Source of the DNA: Vreelandella sp042466685
GTDB taxonomy: Bacteria; Pseudomonadota; Gammaproteobacteria; Pseudomonadales; Halomonadaceae
Assembly (NCBI RefSeq): GCF_042466685.1
Contig: NZ_CP170448.1
Span: 4,092,001 to 4,156,000 of the forward strand
Reading direction: 5' to 3'
DNA length: 64,000 nt
The notes under the pieces were generated by a model. It was given only the letters and a program-made list of their open reading frames with translations, searched no databases and had not been told where the DNA came from. Positions 18,992-27,638 of the stretch are shown piece by piece (position 1 is the stretch's first letter; every line of letters begins with the position of its first letter). The position numbers and the translations under genes are program-made.

Positions 18992-20086
18992 TTAAAGCCC
19001 CTGCTCCTTTTCCCACGGCGTCACCTGGGTGTCCGCGGTTAAACGGTGGGCACCAGCGGCCACGATGCGATCCCCCGCTGCCAACTCTCCGCTGACTTCA
19101 AGGCCGTTTGAGGTTAATTGACCAACCTCCACCGTCACTGCTTCAACGTTTTCCGGCTCGACGAACCGCCATACCTGGGCCTGGTCGGGATCATCACCAG
19201 CATAGCTCACCGCCTCCGCGGGCAGGTGCCACAGCGGGGTGCTAGTGTCGGTTTGCAGCGAACTCAAGTCCAAGCGCACGTTGGCGCTCATGCCATCCAA
19301 CAGGGTGATATCGTCCGGCTGGGGAAGCGTAAGGGTGACTTCATACGCCAAGCTCTGCGCGCTGGCTTGGGTGGTGTAAGAGGCAAGCTGGGCGAGATAG
19401 GGCTTGTCACTATTGCCAAAGCGCACTTCGAACGCCAGCGCATCACCGAAGGGCGTTCCATTGCTGCGTGGTATACGCTGCACGATCTGCTCGGGCAGAT
19501 GAAACACCACGTCTAGCTGCCCTGGCTGCTGGATCACCGCGACAGTTTCCTGAACTTGGACTATCTGGCGATTATCCACAGGCACTTGGGCAATCACACC
19601 ATCGTAAGGGGCGCGTAGTTTTGTATGCTCGACCTGCTCTTGGGCCTGCTCAAAGGTGGCTCGGGCGGCTCGCCACTCACTCTCCGACTCATCAAACTGG
19701 GATTGACTGACCGCCCCGCGCTGCAGGGTATAGCGCATGCGCTCCAGCGTTGCCTCGGCTAACTGCAATCGCGAGCGGGCGCTGTCCAGTTCGCTTTGCG
19801 CATTACGACCATCAATCCGCGCGATCACCTCGCCCTCGCTCACCTGTTGGCCGGGGCTGACATTGAGTTCCAGCAGCTCCCCTGCCATCCGAAAGGACAA
19901 ATTGCTGCGCGTAGAGGCTTCCACCCGCGCCGGAAACTGCCGCAAGGCGGCGGTATTTGCCGACTGCAACGTCAGCAACTTGACGGGGCGCGTTGGCTCA
20001 GTTGACTGCGCCTGGGGTTGCTCGCAACCCGTTAGCACGAGCAGAGCCAGCAGGATGGGCAATGAACGGAGAAGAGTAACGGCCAC
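18992..20086 (-). CDS. Periplasmic adaptor (membrane fusion) lipoprotein of the RND pump
   Basis: A 364-residue HlyD/AcrA-type adaptor. The lipobox LTGC gives a lipidated Cys21 after a signal sequence. Then come a barrel-sandwich half (ARVEASTRSNLSFRMAGELL), an alpha-hairpin coiled coil at about 100-155, the second half (LRAPYDGVIAQVPVDNRQIV) and a beta-barrel region. It links the permease at 15943 to an outer-membrane channel. It is the first gene of the two-gene unit, divergent from a TetR regulator, with the palindrome at 20148-20195 covering the promoter region. Confidence 0.92.
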   Translation of the reverse strand: MAVTLLRSLPILLALLVLTGCEQPQAQSTEPTRPVKLLTLQSANTAALRQFPARVEASTRSNLSFRMAGELLELNVSPGQQVSEGEVIARIDGRNAQSELDSARSRLQLAEATLERMRYTLQRGAVSQSQFDESESEWRAARATFEQAQEQVEHTKLRAPYDGVIAQVPVDNRQIVQVQETVAVIQQPGQLDVVFHLPEQIVQRIPRSNGTPFGDALAFEVRFGNSDKPYLAQLASYTTQASAQSLAYEVTLTLPQPDDITLLDGMSANVRLDLSSLQTDTSTPLWHLPAEAVSYAGDDPDQAQVWRFVEPENVEAVTVEVGQLTSNGLEVSGELAAGDRIVAAGAHRLTADTQVTPWEKEQGL

Positions 20087-20147
20087 GGGATGCTCCTTGG
20101 GGGTCTATACCGCTTTCCAAAACTGACGTAGAAAAACCGAAGTGGGG

Positions 20148-20195
20148 TATTATATATCTCACTGACATTCACGAATGTCAGTGAGATATATAATA
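20148..20195. promoter_or_regulatory. 48-bp perfect palindrome, likely operator of the efflux regulator
   Basis: Two 23-bp arms (20148-20170 and 20173-20195) are exact reverse complements around the two bases AC. The core is CTGACATTC-AC-GAATGTCAG, flanked by TATATATCT/AGATATATA. It sits in the 177-bp gap between the divergent adaptor and TetR genes. TetR/AcrR proteins bind palindromes of about 20-30 bp, and the CATTC/GAATG core recalls the AcrR site. The AT arms could hold divergent -10 boxes. Confidence 0.85.
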
Positions 20196-20263
20196 ATCAC
20201 CAACTGGCGACTTTGCTATCCATCACTGCCAAAATAACGCTACTTTTATTAATAGGAGCCGCT

Positions 20264-20887
20264 ATGTCCCGTCGTAAGGCCGACGCTGAACGTACCCGAG
20301 AAACCATTCTGGACGCGGCAGAGACCACCTTTCTAGCCCAAGGCGTTTCACGCACCACCTTGGCTCATATCGCCCAGGCAGCAGGCGTGACACGAGGGGC
20401 CATTTATTGGCACTTTGAAGATAAAGCAGCACTTTTTGATGCGCTGCTGGAGCGAGTGCGCGTTCCCCTTGACGAAATAGTGGGTGATGCCGTTCAACGG
20501 CTCGGAGATTCGCCGGTAGACTGCCTTCGCGCTATCGCCCAAGGTCTACTGGCAACCATTTGCTATAACATACCGCTGCAGCGGGCGGCGACGATTGTGC
20601 TGCACCGCTGTGAGAAGCTGGAAGAGGAACATCCTCGAATCTGCATGATCACGCGTCTTTCTGAGCATGTCGAACTGCAGATAGAGCAGTTGTTTGAAGA
20701 AGCCCGAATAGCTGGCGCCCTACGCAAAGGCATCACACCGGCTAGCGCCCGCCGCCAGCTTCATGGGTTTTTGATTGGAATCTGCTTTGACTGGCTACAA
20801 GACCCTGAGGAGTACTCCCTGCCCGATGACAGCGAGGGTATCGTCGAAACATTAATGCGTGGCTTATTTAACTCTCAAGCCGTATGA
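20264..20887 (+). CDS. TetR/AcrR-family repressor of the RND pump
   Basis: A 207-residue regulator with an N-terminal helix-turn-helix (LAHIAQAAGVTRGAIYWHFEDK, about residues 33-55) and a helical ligand domain resembling AcrR/TtgR (YNIPLQRAATIVLHRCE). It probably represses the divergent adaptor-permease unit and itself, and is released by pump substrates; this is by analogy. The start at 20264 follows AGGAG; the longer frame from 20213 would add a hydrophobic stretch without a ribosome site. Confidence 0.9.
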   Translation: MSRRKADAERTRETILDAAETTFLAQGVSRTTLAHIAQAAGVTRGAIYWHFEDKAALFDALLERVRVPLDEIVGDAVQRLGDSPVDCLRAIAQGLLATICYNIPLQRAATIVLHRCEKLEEEHPRICMITRLSEHVELQIEQLFEEARIAGALRKGITPASARRQLHGFLIGICFDWLQDPEEYSLPDDSEGIVETLMRGLFNSQAV

Positions 20888-20985
20888 GCCTGGCGCCTAT
20901 ATTAACGTTCTGGCAAGTAAAGGTATTTAAATCTTACTTCTAAATTAATGAGTTATACTCTTTTAAGTTAGTGCTCTTAACACGC

Positions 20986-21888
20986 TTAATCTACAGTCAT
21001 ATCGCGAGGAGCGCTAAAGTGCTCAGCCAGTACGGTGCTCATCGGTACATTAAGCGTAATGTCTTTGCCAGGAATAGGTTGCTGAAACCATCGTTCGTAA
21101 AGCAGCGGCATTTCCGGACTGGTATAAATATGCTCAAGAGCCTTATTCACCTCAGTTGCAAAGGCGTCGTCGCCCAATCGCATTAAAAAACCGAGTGGCT
21201 CTGTCGACGTAATGGCTTCTTCGGAAAGCGCGTATGCGTCGGGGTGTTGGGACTCAGCAATCATTGTGCTCAGCAATATATCATCCATCGCGAAGGCCGC
21301 TACGCGCCCATCAGCGACTAAGTCAAACGCTTCCTGCAATGTCTCGACTGGCACGACCGACAAGTTCAGTTGCCGTTCTCGATTGACCTGGTTGATCTGA
21401 CTGACATTGACGGTGCCCCTAGCAACGCTCACGCTTCGTCCGGCCAAGTCCTCCAAGGTGGTAAACCCATTCTCTTTCAGGGCCACATAATGTACCGAGA
21501 CAAAGAAATGGCTGAGCGCAAACTGCGCGCTCTGCCGTCGCTCTTGGGTATTAGTACTGGCATTACACTCAATATCGATATCGCCGCTATTGAGCAGTTG
21601 CACCCGGTTACTGGGTGTACGATATACATAGGCGATCTCAAGAGAAGGCAGCCCCAGTTGCACTTGCAGTTGTTTCGCTAAGCGTTGACAGATATCGATA
21701 GAGTAACCGACGACGTTACCCTGATCATCTAAATAAGAGAATGGCGCCGTATCACCATAGCCAACCCTTAACACGCCGGTTGATTCTATGCGTTCAAGTG
21801 AATCAATAGGCGTCTCTGCCTGGGCTACCTCTCCACCAGACATCATTACCAGTAAACTACACCACCCAAGCAATAAACTTCGGCGCAT
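20986..21888 (-). CDS. Family 3 solute-binding protein (amino-acid type), last gene of a diguanylate cyclase operon
   Basis: A 300-residue periplasmic protein with a signal peptide (cleavage near AQA-ETP) and the SBP_bac_3 fold: LRVGYGDTAPFSYLDDQGNVVGYSIDIC, then DIECNASTNTQERRQ at the first ligand loop. This group resembles glutamate/aspartate binding proteins. It is 12 bp after a paralogue and no permease or ATPase gene is near. With the cyclase upstream it may act as a free periplasmic ligand sensor, or feed a transporter encoded elsewhere. Confidence 0.88.
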   Translation of the reverse strand: MRRSLLLGWCSLLVMMSGGEVAQAETPIDSLERIESTGVLRVGYGDTAPFSYLDDQGNVVGYSIDICQRLAKQLQVQLGLPSLEIAYVYRTPSNRVQLLNSGDIDIECNASTNTQERRQSAQFALSHFFVSVHYVALKENGFTTLEDLAGRSVSVARGTVNVSQINQVNRERQLNLSVVPVETLQEAFDLVADGRVAAFAMDDILLSTMIAESQHPDAYALSEEAITSTEPLGFLMRLGDDAFATEVNKALEHIYTSPEMPLLYERWFQQPIPGKDITLNVPMSTVLAEHFSAPRDMTVD

Positions 21889-21900
21889 AACACACCCCCT

Positions 21901-22797
21901 CTACTCTGTGTACTGCTCAGGGTTGGCGAAAATAGCAGCAAGCGCCGGCGCTAGAGGCAAATTCAATACCCGGTTGTCGGGAGGGAGCGGCTGTAAAAAC
22001 CATTTTTCATACAGAGAGTGGATAGTGTCACTCTGATAAATGTTGCGCAGCTCCTTATTGACCAGCTCAACAAAAACAGGGTCATCAGGCGGCATCATTA
22101 ATCCATAGGGCTCGGCACAACTCAGTGTTGCCTGAGAGATATGAAAGGCGGCAGGATCAGTGGCCGATGACACTAACCCTGCCAGCAGAATCTCATCCAT
22201 CACAAACGCGGATGCCTGCCCTGAAGCTACCATATCAAAGGCTTCTTCATGATTACGACTGAGCATCACCGATATATTGAGCCCCTCGGTGCGATTAAGC
22301 TCGTTAAGCTGGGCAATATTGATAGTGCCCGTGGTTGATACCACGCTGCGCCCCGCCAGATCCTGCAGGCTGTCCATATGCTGTTCAGCGAGGGATACAT
22401 AACGCGTTGCGGTCAGAAAATGAGGGTACGAAAAAGCGGCTTGGCGACGACGTTCAGGGGTATTGGTGGTTACCCCGCACTCGATATCCACATCGCCATT
22501 ACGCACTAATATAAATCGATTGGCCGGCGTTACCGGCACATAAGTTACCTTGAGCTCATCTAGGCCCAATGTTTCCCCCAGGCCTTTGATCACGTTTAGG
22601 CACAGGTCAATCGCGTAGCCTGTCGGTTGGTCGTTGACCAGGTAGGAGAAGGGGACTTCGCTGGTGCGATGGCCAACAGCAATCTCGCCAGTCGAGGCAA
22701 TACGCGACAAAGTCGGTGAAGAGGCTACCCGCTCATCACTAGCGGCGGCACAATGCCACATCGCACTACTCAGTAATACCGCTACTAGCCACTTCAT
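21901..22797 (-). CDS. Family 3 solute-binding protein (amino-acid type), middle gene of a diguanylate cyclase operon
   Basis: A 298-residue paralogue of its downstream neighbour: signal peptide (MKWLVAVLLSSAMWHCAAAS), then IAVGHRTSEVPFSYLVNDQPTGYAIDLC and DIECGVTTNTPERRR. The two share the same layout but differ enough to bind different ligands. It starts 10 bp after the cyclase stop, so all three genes are almost certainly one transcript. A role in transport is possible, but no transporter genes are here. Confidence 0.88.
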   Translation of the reverse strand: MKWLVAVLLSSAMWHCAAASDERVASSPTLSRIASTGEIAVGHRTSEVPFSYLVNDQPTGYAIDLCLNVIKGLGETLGLDELKVTYVPVTPANRFILVRNGDVDIECGVTTNTPERRRQAAFSYPHFLTATRYVSLAEQHMDSLQDLAGRSVVSTTGTINIAQLNELNRTEGLNISVMLSRNHEEAFDMVASGQASAFVMDEILLAGLVSSATDPAAFHISQATLSCAEPYGLMMPPDDPVFVELVNKELRNIYQSDTIHSLYEKWFLQPLPPDNRVLNLPLAPALAAIFANPEQYTE

Positions 22798-22807
22798 AGG
22801 TTTACCT

Positions 22808-24250
22808 TTATTCGGTGATCCCAGAATCCATTGTCATCCCTGGCTCATAGAGCATATAGCGGTCGCGCCCTCTCGCCTTGGCCGCATAGAGCGCCAGATC
22901 TGCGTGACGTAGCAGGTCATGGCTATTGCGGCCATCCGCAGGCGCGGTAGCAATGCCAACACTCACACCAATGTTAATTTCCTGGCTATCAAACTGATAC
23001 GGCTCACGCAGGGTAGCGACAATTGCTTCTGCGAGTGCTTTTGCCTCGTTGGTAGCGCTACGCACAACGCGTTGAATGATGGCAAACTCATCGCCACCAA
23101 GGCGCGCCACCAAATCATTGTGGGTAAGCAGCCCCTGCACTCGCTGACTGACTTCAACTAACAGAGCATCACCCGCCGCGTGACCAAGGCTATCGTTCAC
23201 TGCTTTAAAATGGTCAAGATCAAACAGCATGACATTAAATACGTCGCCTTGAAGCAATGAGTTCACCGCTGTTTTCAACGCATTATTGAGCTGCACGCGA
23301 TTGGGCAACTTGGTCAGCTCATCATGATGAGCAAGGTGCTGAAAGCGGAGCGCTTCGTCTTTAACTTCAAGTAAGTGTTCACGCTCAATGACTTTTTTAC
23401 GAAGCGCATCTATGGCCTTTGCCATCCGGCCAATTTCATCGTTTCGGTCAGTATAAGGCGTCCTATCAGCGGTATGATTTTTAGCAATTTCGGTGAGCGA
23501 TCTAATTAATACCGGCACAGGGGTAAATAACTGACGCATTAAAATAGTGACTAACAGCGCTGTTGCGATCAACACCACCAGCAGCGCCATAAATGCTTTT
23601 CTGATCAGATCGTTACGCATCTGATACAACCCTTCTTCCTGGCCTATAGTGGCGACTAGAGTACCTAACAGTTGGCCATCGGGAGTAACAATGGGCAGCG
23701 AACTAATAAAATGCTCTTCTCCACCAATGCTGGCAAATCCAACATAAAAATCAGCGGCATCCGATGCTGTATGCCATGTATCGACCGTCAAGTGGTCAGG
23801 GGTGTCTGATGGTGTATTAAGTGCATCTGCCACTACGGTAAGAGCTCCCTCTGATGCCTTCGCGAACAGCCATACATTGTTACGCGTTTGAGCACTTGCC
23901 AGCGCCAATACATCAATTGGGCTAAACCCAGTTTCCAGAACCGACTCTTCATCGCCAATCGGGCGCTGGGAAATGATATGTGTGACTTGACCAGTACCAT
24001 CTGTCTTAACTGCCACGGATGTATAAATACGCCTAATCGTCGCGCTCACTATCTGAGCATTGACCTGCGCTTCGCGCGACCACTGCTCCCGTGCCCCGCG
24101 TTCAACCATAAAAACACCCGACAGTGCCCCCGTTAGATACGCAAACAGCACGCCCAGCAGCATAAACATCACCACCTTACCCACCAGGGTATGATGCCAA
24201 GGAAGTTTAGCCGCAGGCAGTGAAACACTCCTATACTGGGGTTCTGGCAT
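22808..24250 (-). CDS. Membrane diguanylate cyclase with periplasmic sensor and HAMP
   Basis: A 480-residue protein: helix at about 25-45, a periplasmic CACHE-like sensor to about 205, second helix (FMALLVVLIATALLVTIL), HAMP at about 235-290, then GGDEF at about 310-470. The active-site motif is intact (LVARLGGDEFAII), as is the substrate-binding region (HAAGDALLVEVSQRV), so c-di-GMP synthesis is expected. No EAL domain. It heads an operon with two solute-binding proteins, which suggests that ligand-loaded binding proteins may dock on the sensor domain. Confidence 0.93.
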   Translation of the reverse strand: MPEPQYRSVSLPAAKLPWHHTLVGKVVMFMLLGVLFAYLTGALSGVFMVERGAREQWSREAQVNAQIVSATIRRIYTSVAVKTDGTGQVTHIISQRPIGDEESVLETGFSPIDVLALASAQTRNNVWLFAKASEGALTVVADALNTPSDTPDHLTVDTWHTASDAADFYVGFASIGGEEHFISSLPIVTPDGQLLGTLVATIGQEEGLYQMRNDLIRKAFMALLVVLIATALLVTILMRQLFTPVPVLIRSLTEIAKNHTADRTPYTDRNDEIGRMAKAIDALRKKVIEREHLLEVKDEALRFQHLAHHDELTKLPNRVQLNNALKTAVNSLLQGDVFNVMLFDLDHFKAVNDSLGHAAGDALLVEVSQRVQGLLTHNDLVARLGGDEFAIIQRVVRSATNEAKALAEAIVATLREPYQFDSQEINIGVSVGIATAPADGRNSHDLLRHADLALYAAKARGRDRYMLYEPGMTMDSGITE

Positions 24251-24341
24251 CTACTCCGGTTCCTTCATGGCTATAGCTGCAGCGGGCCTATCTAGGCTTA
24301 ATCGCAGTGAGCGATCATTTCTTTAACAAGCGAGCTTTTTG

Positions 24342-24383
24342 ACCTAACTGTTTTATGCGGCAAGCGTACACAAACAGTTAGGT
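24342..24383. promoter_or_regulatory. Long inverted repeat in the codB leader/promoter region
   Basis: ACCTAACTGTTT (24342-24353) and AAACAGTTAGGT (24372-24383) are perfect 12-bp arms around 18 bases, followed by TTTATTT on the plus strand. No plus-strand gene precedes it, so it may be an operator or a leader terminator for the cytosine genes, rather than the end of another gene. Confidence 0.5.
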
Positions 24384-24527
24384 TTTATTTACTAAAGTAT
24401 CATTAAAATGAGTTGATATGTCTTAAAAAAATGACAAGATTAATCATGCTTAACCACCTACCCTTTTGGCATATCTCTTGCTTTATAAACAGCTAACAGG
24501 TTCGCTTATTTATGCTAGGAGAGCGTG

Positions 24528-25793
24528 ATGCAGACGTCAGATTATCCCCTTAGTGAAGTCCCTACCAGCGCCCGCAAGGGCCTGCTTTCTACCTCGGCAG
24601 TACTGCTTGGATTTACGTTTTTCACCGCCACCATGTGGGCGGGCGGCACGTTAGGCCAAGCCTTTCCGATTGGCCAACTGCTATGGGTCATCGTGATTGG
24701 CAACTTGCTGCTGGGGATGTATGCGGCGGCACTTGCTTATATCGCTTGTCAAAGCGGGCTCAATTCGGTGCTGATGGGGCGCTTCTGCTTCGGCGAAAAA
24801 GGCAGCAAACTTTCCGACTTTATTCTTGGCTTTACCCAGATCGGCTGGTACGCCTGGGGCACCGCCACGATTGCACTAGTGTTAGTACGCACCACAGGGA
24901 TGCCTGAGTGGCTGGAAATCCCCTTAATGGTGCTGTTTGGGTTTGGTTTCTGCGTGACCGCCATGATTGGCTACAAGGGCATGGACTGGCTTTCACGCTT
25001 TGCCGTTCCCGCCATGATGATGTTTATTCTGATAAGCCTATTTACAGGGCTGGTGGATGTGCGCGGCTTCGCGGGGCTGAGCCAGCAAACGCCCACGGAA
25101 AGCATGAGTGTAGCGGCGGCGATTACCGTCATCATTGGCACCTTTATCAGCGGCGGCACCCAAGCCACCAACTGGAGCCGCTTCGCCAAGACCCCGAAAA
25201 TTGCCGTCATCTCCACCCTGGCGGCTTTTTTTGTCGGTAACGGCTTAATGGTACTGACCGGCGCACTGGGTACCATGATTTACCAGCAGGCGGATATCGT
25301 CGATGTGCTGATCGCTCAAGGGTTTGTCTCTATCGCCGTGCTGATGCTGTTTCTGAATATCTGGACGACCCAGGACAACACCATCTACAACTTCGCCGTG
25401 GCGGGCTGCAATTTGCTGCGTACCGAAAAGCGTCGGCTGGTTACCGTAGGCGGCGCAGCGATTGGCACCGTGCTGGCGGTAGGGGGCATGTATAACCTAC
25501 TCATCCCGTTTCTGGTGTTACTCGGCACCTTTATACCCCCCATGGGCGGGGTGATCATGGCGGACTTCTGGCTTAAGCATAAAGGCCGCTATCCCGCATT
25601 GGATAAAGCACGACTACCCGACTTCAACCGGCGAGGGTTAGCTGCCTATGCGCTGGGCGCCGGGGCGGCTTACCTCTCCCCGTTACTGCCTCCGTTGGTG
25701 GGTGTGATAGTGGCAGCGGGCAGCTACGCCGTGTTACTTCGTTTAAACCACGCTACGCTAAGCGATACGCTTCCCTCTACTGCCAAACAATAA
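24528..25793 (+). CDS. codB: Cytosine permease (NCS1 family)
   Basis: A 421-residue, 12-helix NCS1 transporter resembling E. coli CodB, e.g. NWSRFAKTPKIA after helix 5 and FLNIWTTQDNTIYNFAVAG in helix 8. It imports cytosine, probably with Na+. I use the ATG at 24528; a GTG lies directly before it, and AGGAGAG is the ribosome site. It is 17 bp upstream of the CodA-family deaminase, the usual codBA order. If the deaminase prefers 5-methylcytosine, the permease may carry it too; nothing in the sequence tests that. Confidence 0.92.
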   Translation: MQTSDYPLSEVPTSARKGLLSTSAVLLGFTFFTATMWAGGTLGQAFPIGQLLWVIVIGNLLLGMYAAALAYIACQSGLNSVLMGRFCFGEKGSKLSDFILGFTQIGWYAWGTATIALVLVRTTGMPEWLEIPLMVLFGFGFCVTAMIGYKGMDWLSRFAVPAMMMFILISLFTGLVDVRGFAGLSQQTPTESMSVAAAITVIIGTFISGGTQATNWSRFAKTPKIAVISTLAAFFVGNGLMVLTGALGTMIYQQADIVDVLIAQGFVSIAVLMLFLNIWTTQDNTIYNFAVAGCNLLRTEKRRLVTVGGAAIGTVLAVGGMYNLLIPFLVLLGTFIPPMGGVIMADFWLKHKGRYPALDKARLPDFNRRGLAAYALGAGAAYLSPLLPPLVGVIVAAGSYAVLLRLNHATLSDTLPSTAKQ

Positions 25794-25810
25794 GTGAGCC
25801 CCTGTTTTAT

Positions 25811-27064
25811 ATGAGCATGCAAATTATCAACGCCCGCCTACGCCAGCGCCCTGAGCTTTACCGACTTGAGATTGAGAACGGTAGGTTCACTGCTATTACC
25901 GCCCAAGATGCCCCGCAAACAGCCATTGAGGGGCAGATTGATGCGGGCGCCAAGCTCGTTTGCGCGCCCTTTATTGAGCCCCATATTCATTTGGACGCTG
26001 CCCTTACGGCGGGCGAGCCTAGCTGGAACCAGAGCGGCACGCTGTTTGAAGGCATTGAGCGCTGGGGCGAGCGTAAGCCTATGCTCACCGAAGCGGATAT
26101 TCGCGAGCGAGTACTGAAAACGCTTAACTTGTTGATCGGCAATGGCGTGCAGTTTGTGCGCACCCACGCAGATACCAGCGACCCAAGCCTGATTGGCCTT
26201 AAAACCCTGTGCGCCTTGCGCGATGAATTAAAAGATAAAATCGACATTCAGGTGGTGGCCTTCCCTCAAGATGGCCTGCTCTCCTACCCCGGCGGTGACA
26301 GGCTTATGGAAGAGGCGCTGGAAATTGGCGCCGATGTGGTAGGTGGCATTCCCCACTTCGAATACACCCGCGAGCTGGGAGTGGCCTCCATGAAACGGGT
26401 AATCGAACTGGCGATCAAGTACGACCGCCTGGTGGATGTGCACTGTGACGAGATTGATGACCCCAATTCGCGATTTCTCGAAGTATTGGCCTGCGAAGCA
26501 CTGTTTAACGACTTAGGCAGCCGTGTCACCGCCAGCCACACCACGGCGATGCACTCCTACGACAACGCCTACTGCTCCAAGCTGTTTCTGCTGCTCAAGC
26601 GTTCGGGTATTAACTTTGTCTCCTGCCCTACCGAAAGCATTCACCTGCAAGGGCGCTTTGACACTTACCCGAAACGGCGCGGCGTGACGCGTGTTAAGGA
26701 GCTCAACGCAGCGGGCATTAACGTCTGCTTTGCCGAGGACTCCATCTTTGATCCCTGGTACTCCCTGGGAAATGGCAAGCTGTTGCGAACGTTGGATTTT
26801 GGCCTGCATATCTGCCAGATGATGGGCTATCAGGACTTCAGCCAGGCGCTCTCACTGATTACCGACAACAGCGCCCGCACGCTCAATATTGAAGCGCGTT
26901 ACGGCATCGAGGTCGGCAAACCCGCCAGCTTCAATCTGCTGGAGGGCGAGGATGACTACAGCGTGCTGCGCACTCAAGGCGAAGTGCTGCTTTCCGTACG
27001 CCACGGCGAGATCATCATGCAGCGTGAGCCTGCCAAAATCACCACGCCCCAGTGGCTTGGCTAA
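25811..27064 (+). CDS. codA: CodA-family cytosine deaminase, predicted to accept 5-methylcytosine
   Basis: A 417-residue amidohydrolase very close to E. coli CodA. All catalytic residues align with a constant offset of three: metal ligands H58, H60, H211 and D310, substrate Q153 (AFPQDG), proton shuttle E214 (HCDEIDD) and H243 (ASHTTAMHS). The next residue, Asp314 in E. coli (GHDDVFDPWY), is Ser311 here (AEDSIFDPWY), and the facing strand also differs (CPTESIHLQGR against NPLVNIHLQGR). Work on CodA homologues lacking Asp314 showed efficient 5-methylcytosine deamination to thymine. Thus the likely products are uracil and thymine, both substrates of the PreTA operon. Confidence 0.9.
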   Translation: MSMQIINARLRQRPELYRLEIENGRFTAITAQDAPQTAIEGQIDAGAKLVCAPFIEPHIHLDAALTAGEPSWNQSGTLFEGIERWGERKPMLTEADIRERVLKTLNLLIGNGVQFVRTHADTSDPSLIGLKTLCALRDELKDKIDIQVVAFPQDGLLSYPGGDRLMEEALEIGADVVGGIPHFEYTRELGVASMKRVIELAIKYDRLVDVHCDEIDDPNSRFLEVLACEALFNDLGSRVTASHTTAMHSYDNAYCSKLFLLLKRSGINFVSCPTESIHLQGRFDTYPKRRGVTRVKELNAAGINVCFAEDSIFDPWYSLGNGKLLRTLDFGLHICQMMGYQDFSQALSLITDNSARTLNIEARYGIEVGKPASFNLLEGEDDYSVLRTQGEVLLSVRHGEIIMQREPAKITTPQWLG

Positions 27065-27141
27065 TCCACCAAAGGCACGTTAGATTAGTCATTTAAGCGT
27101 CTAATGTTACCGACGAATGTTAATGACCGAGGAAATCCAAG

Positions 27142-27618
27142 ATGGGCATCGAAACCGTTCGTCAGTTTTTTGCCGAGCACGCGCCGGATGTAAACATCGA
27201 AGTACTTGAAACCAGCACAGCTACCGTTCAGCTCGCCGCTGACGCCCACGGCGTAGTGCCAGGGCAAATTGCCAAAACCCTAGCGTTCAAAGTCGGTGAA
27301 AAACCGCTACTCATTGTCGCCAGTGGCGATGCGCGTATCGACAACCGCAAAATTCGCGATACCTTCGGCGGCAAGGCCAAAATGCTCGACGCCGAGACGG
27401 TCATGGAACTCACCAGCCACCCCATAGGCGGCGTTTGCCCCTTTGGCCTCGCCACTGACCTGCCGGTGTACTGCGATGAATCGCTCCACGCTTTTGATGA
27501 AGTGCTGCCCGCCGCAGGCTCGCCCAACAGCGCCGTGCGTCTAAGCCCCAAGCGCCTGGCCGAGCTGGTCAATGCCGAATGGGTGGATGTGTGTAAGTTG
27601 CCGGAGAACGCCACTTAA
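27142..27618 (+). CDS. YbaK/EbsC-family aminoacyl-tRNA deacylase
   Basis: A 158-residue single-domain protein of the YbaK/ProRS-associated family, which clears misacylated tRNAs such as Cys-tRNA(Pro). The conserved lysine region (QIAKTLAFKVGEKPLLIVASGDARIDNRK) and the GGVCPFGL motif are present. The start follows GAGGAAA. Which tRNA it edits cannot be told; the form resembles the stand-alone PrdX/YeaK-like branch as much as YbaK itself. Confidence 0.85.
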   Translation: MGIETVRQFFAEHAPDVNIEVLETSTATVQLAADAHGVVPGQIAKTLAFKVGEKPLLIVASGDARIDNRKIRDTFGGKAKMLDAETVMELTSHPIGGVCPFGLATDLPVYCDESLHAFDEVLPAAGSPNSAVRLSPKRLAELVNAEWVDVCKLPENAT

Positions 27619-27638
27619 GCACGCATCTATGCGCAGTA

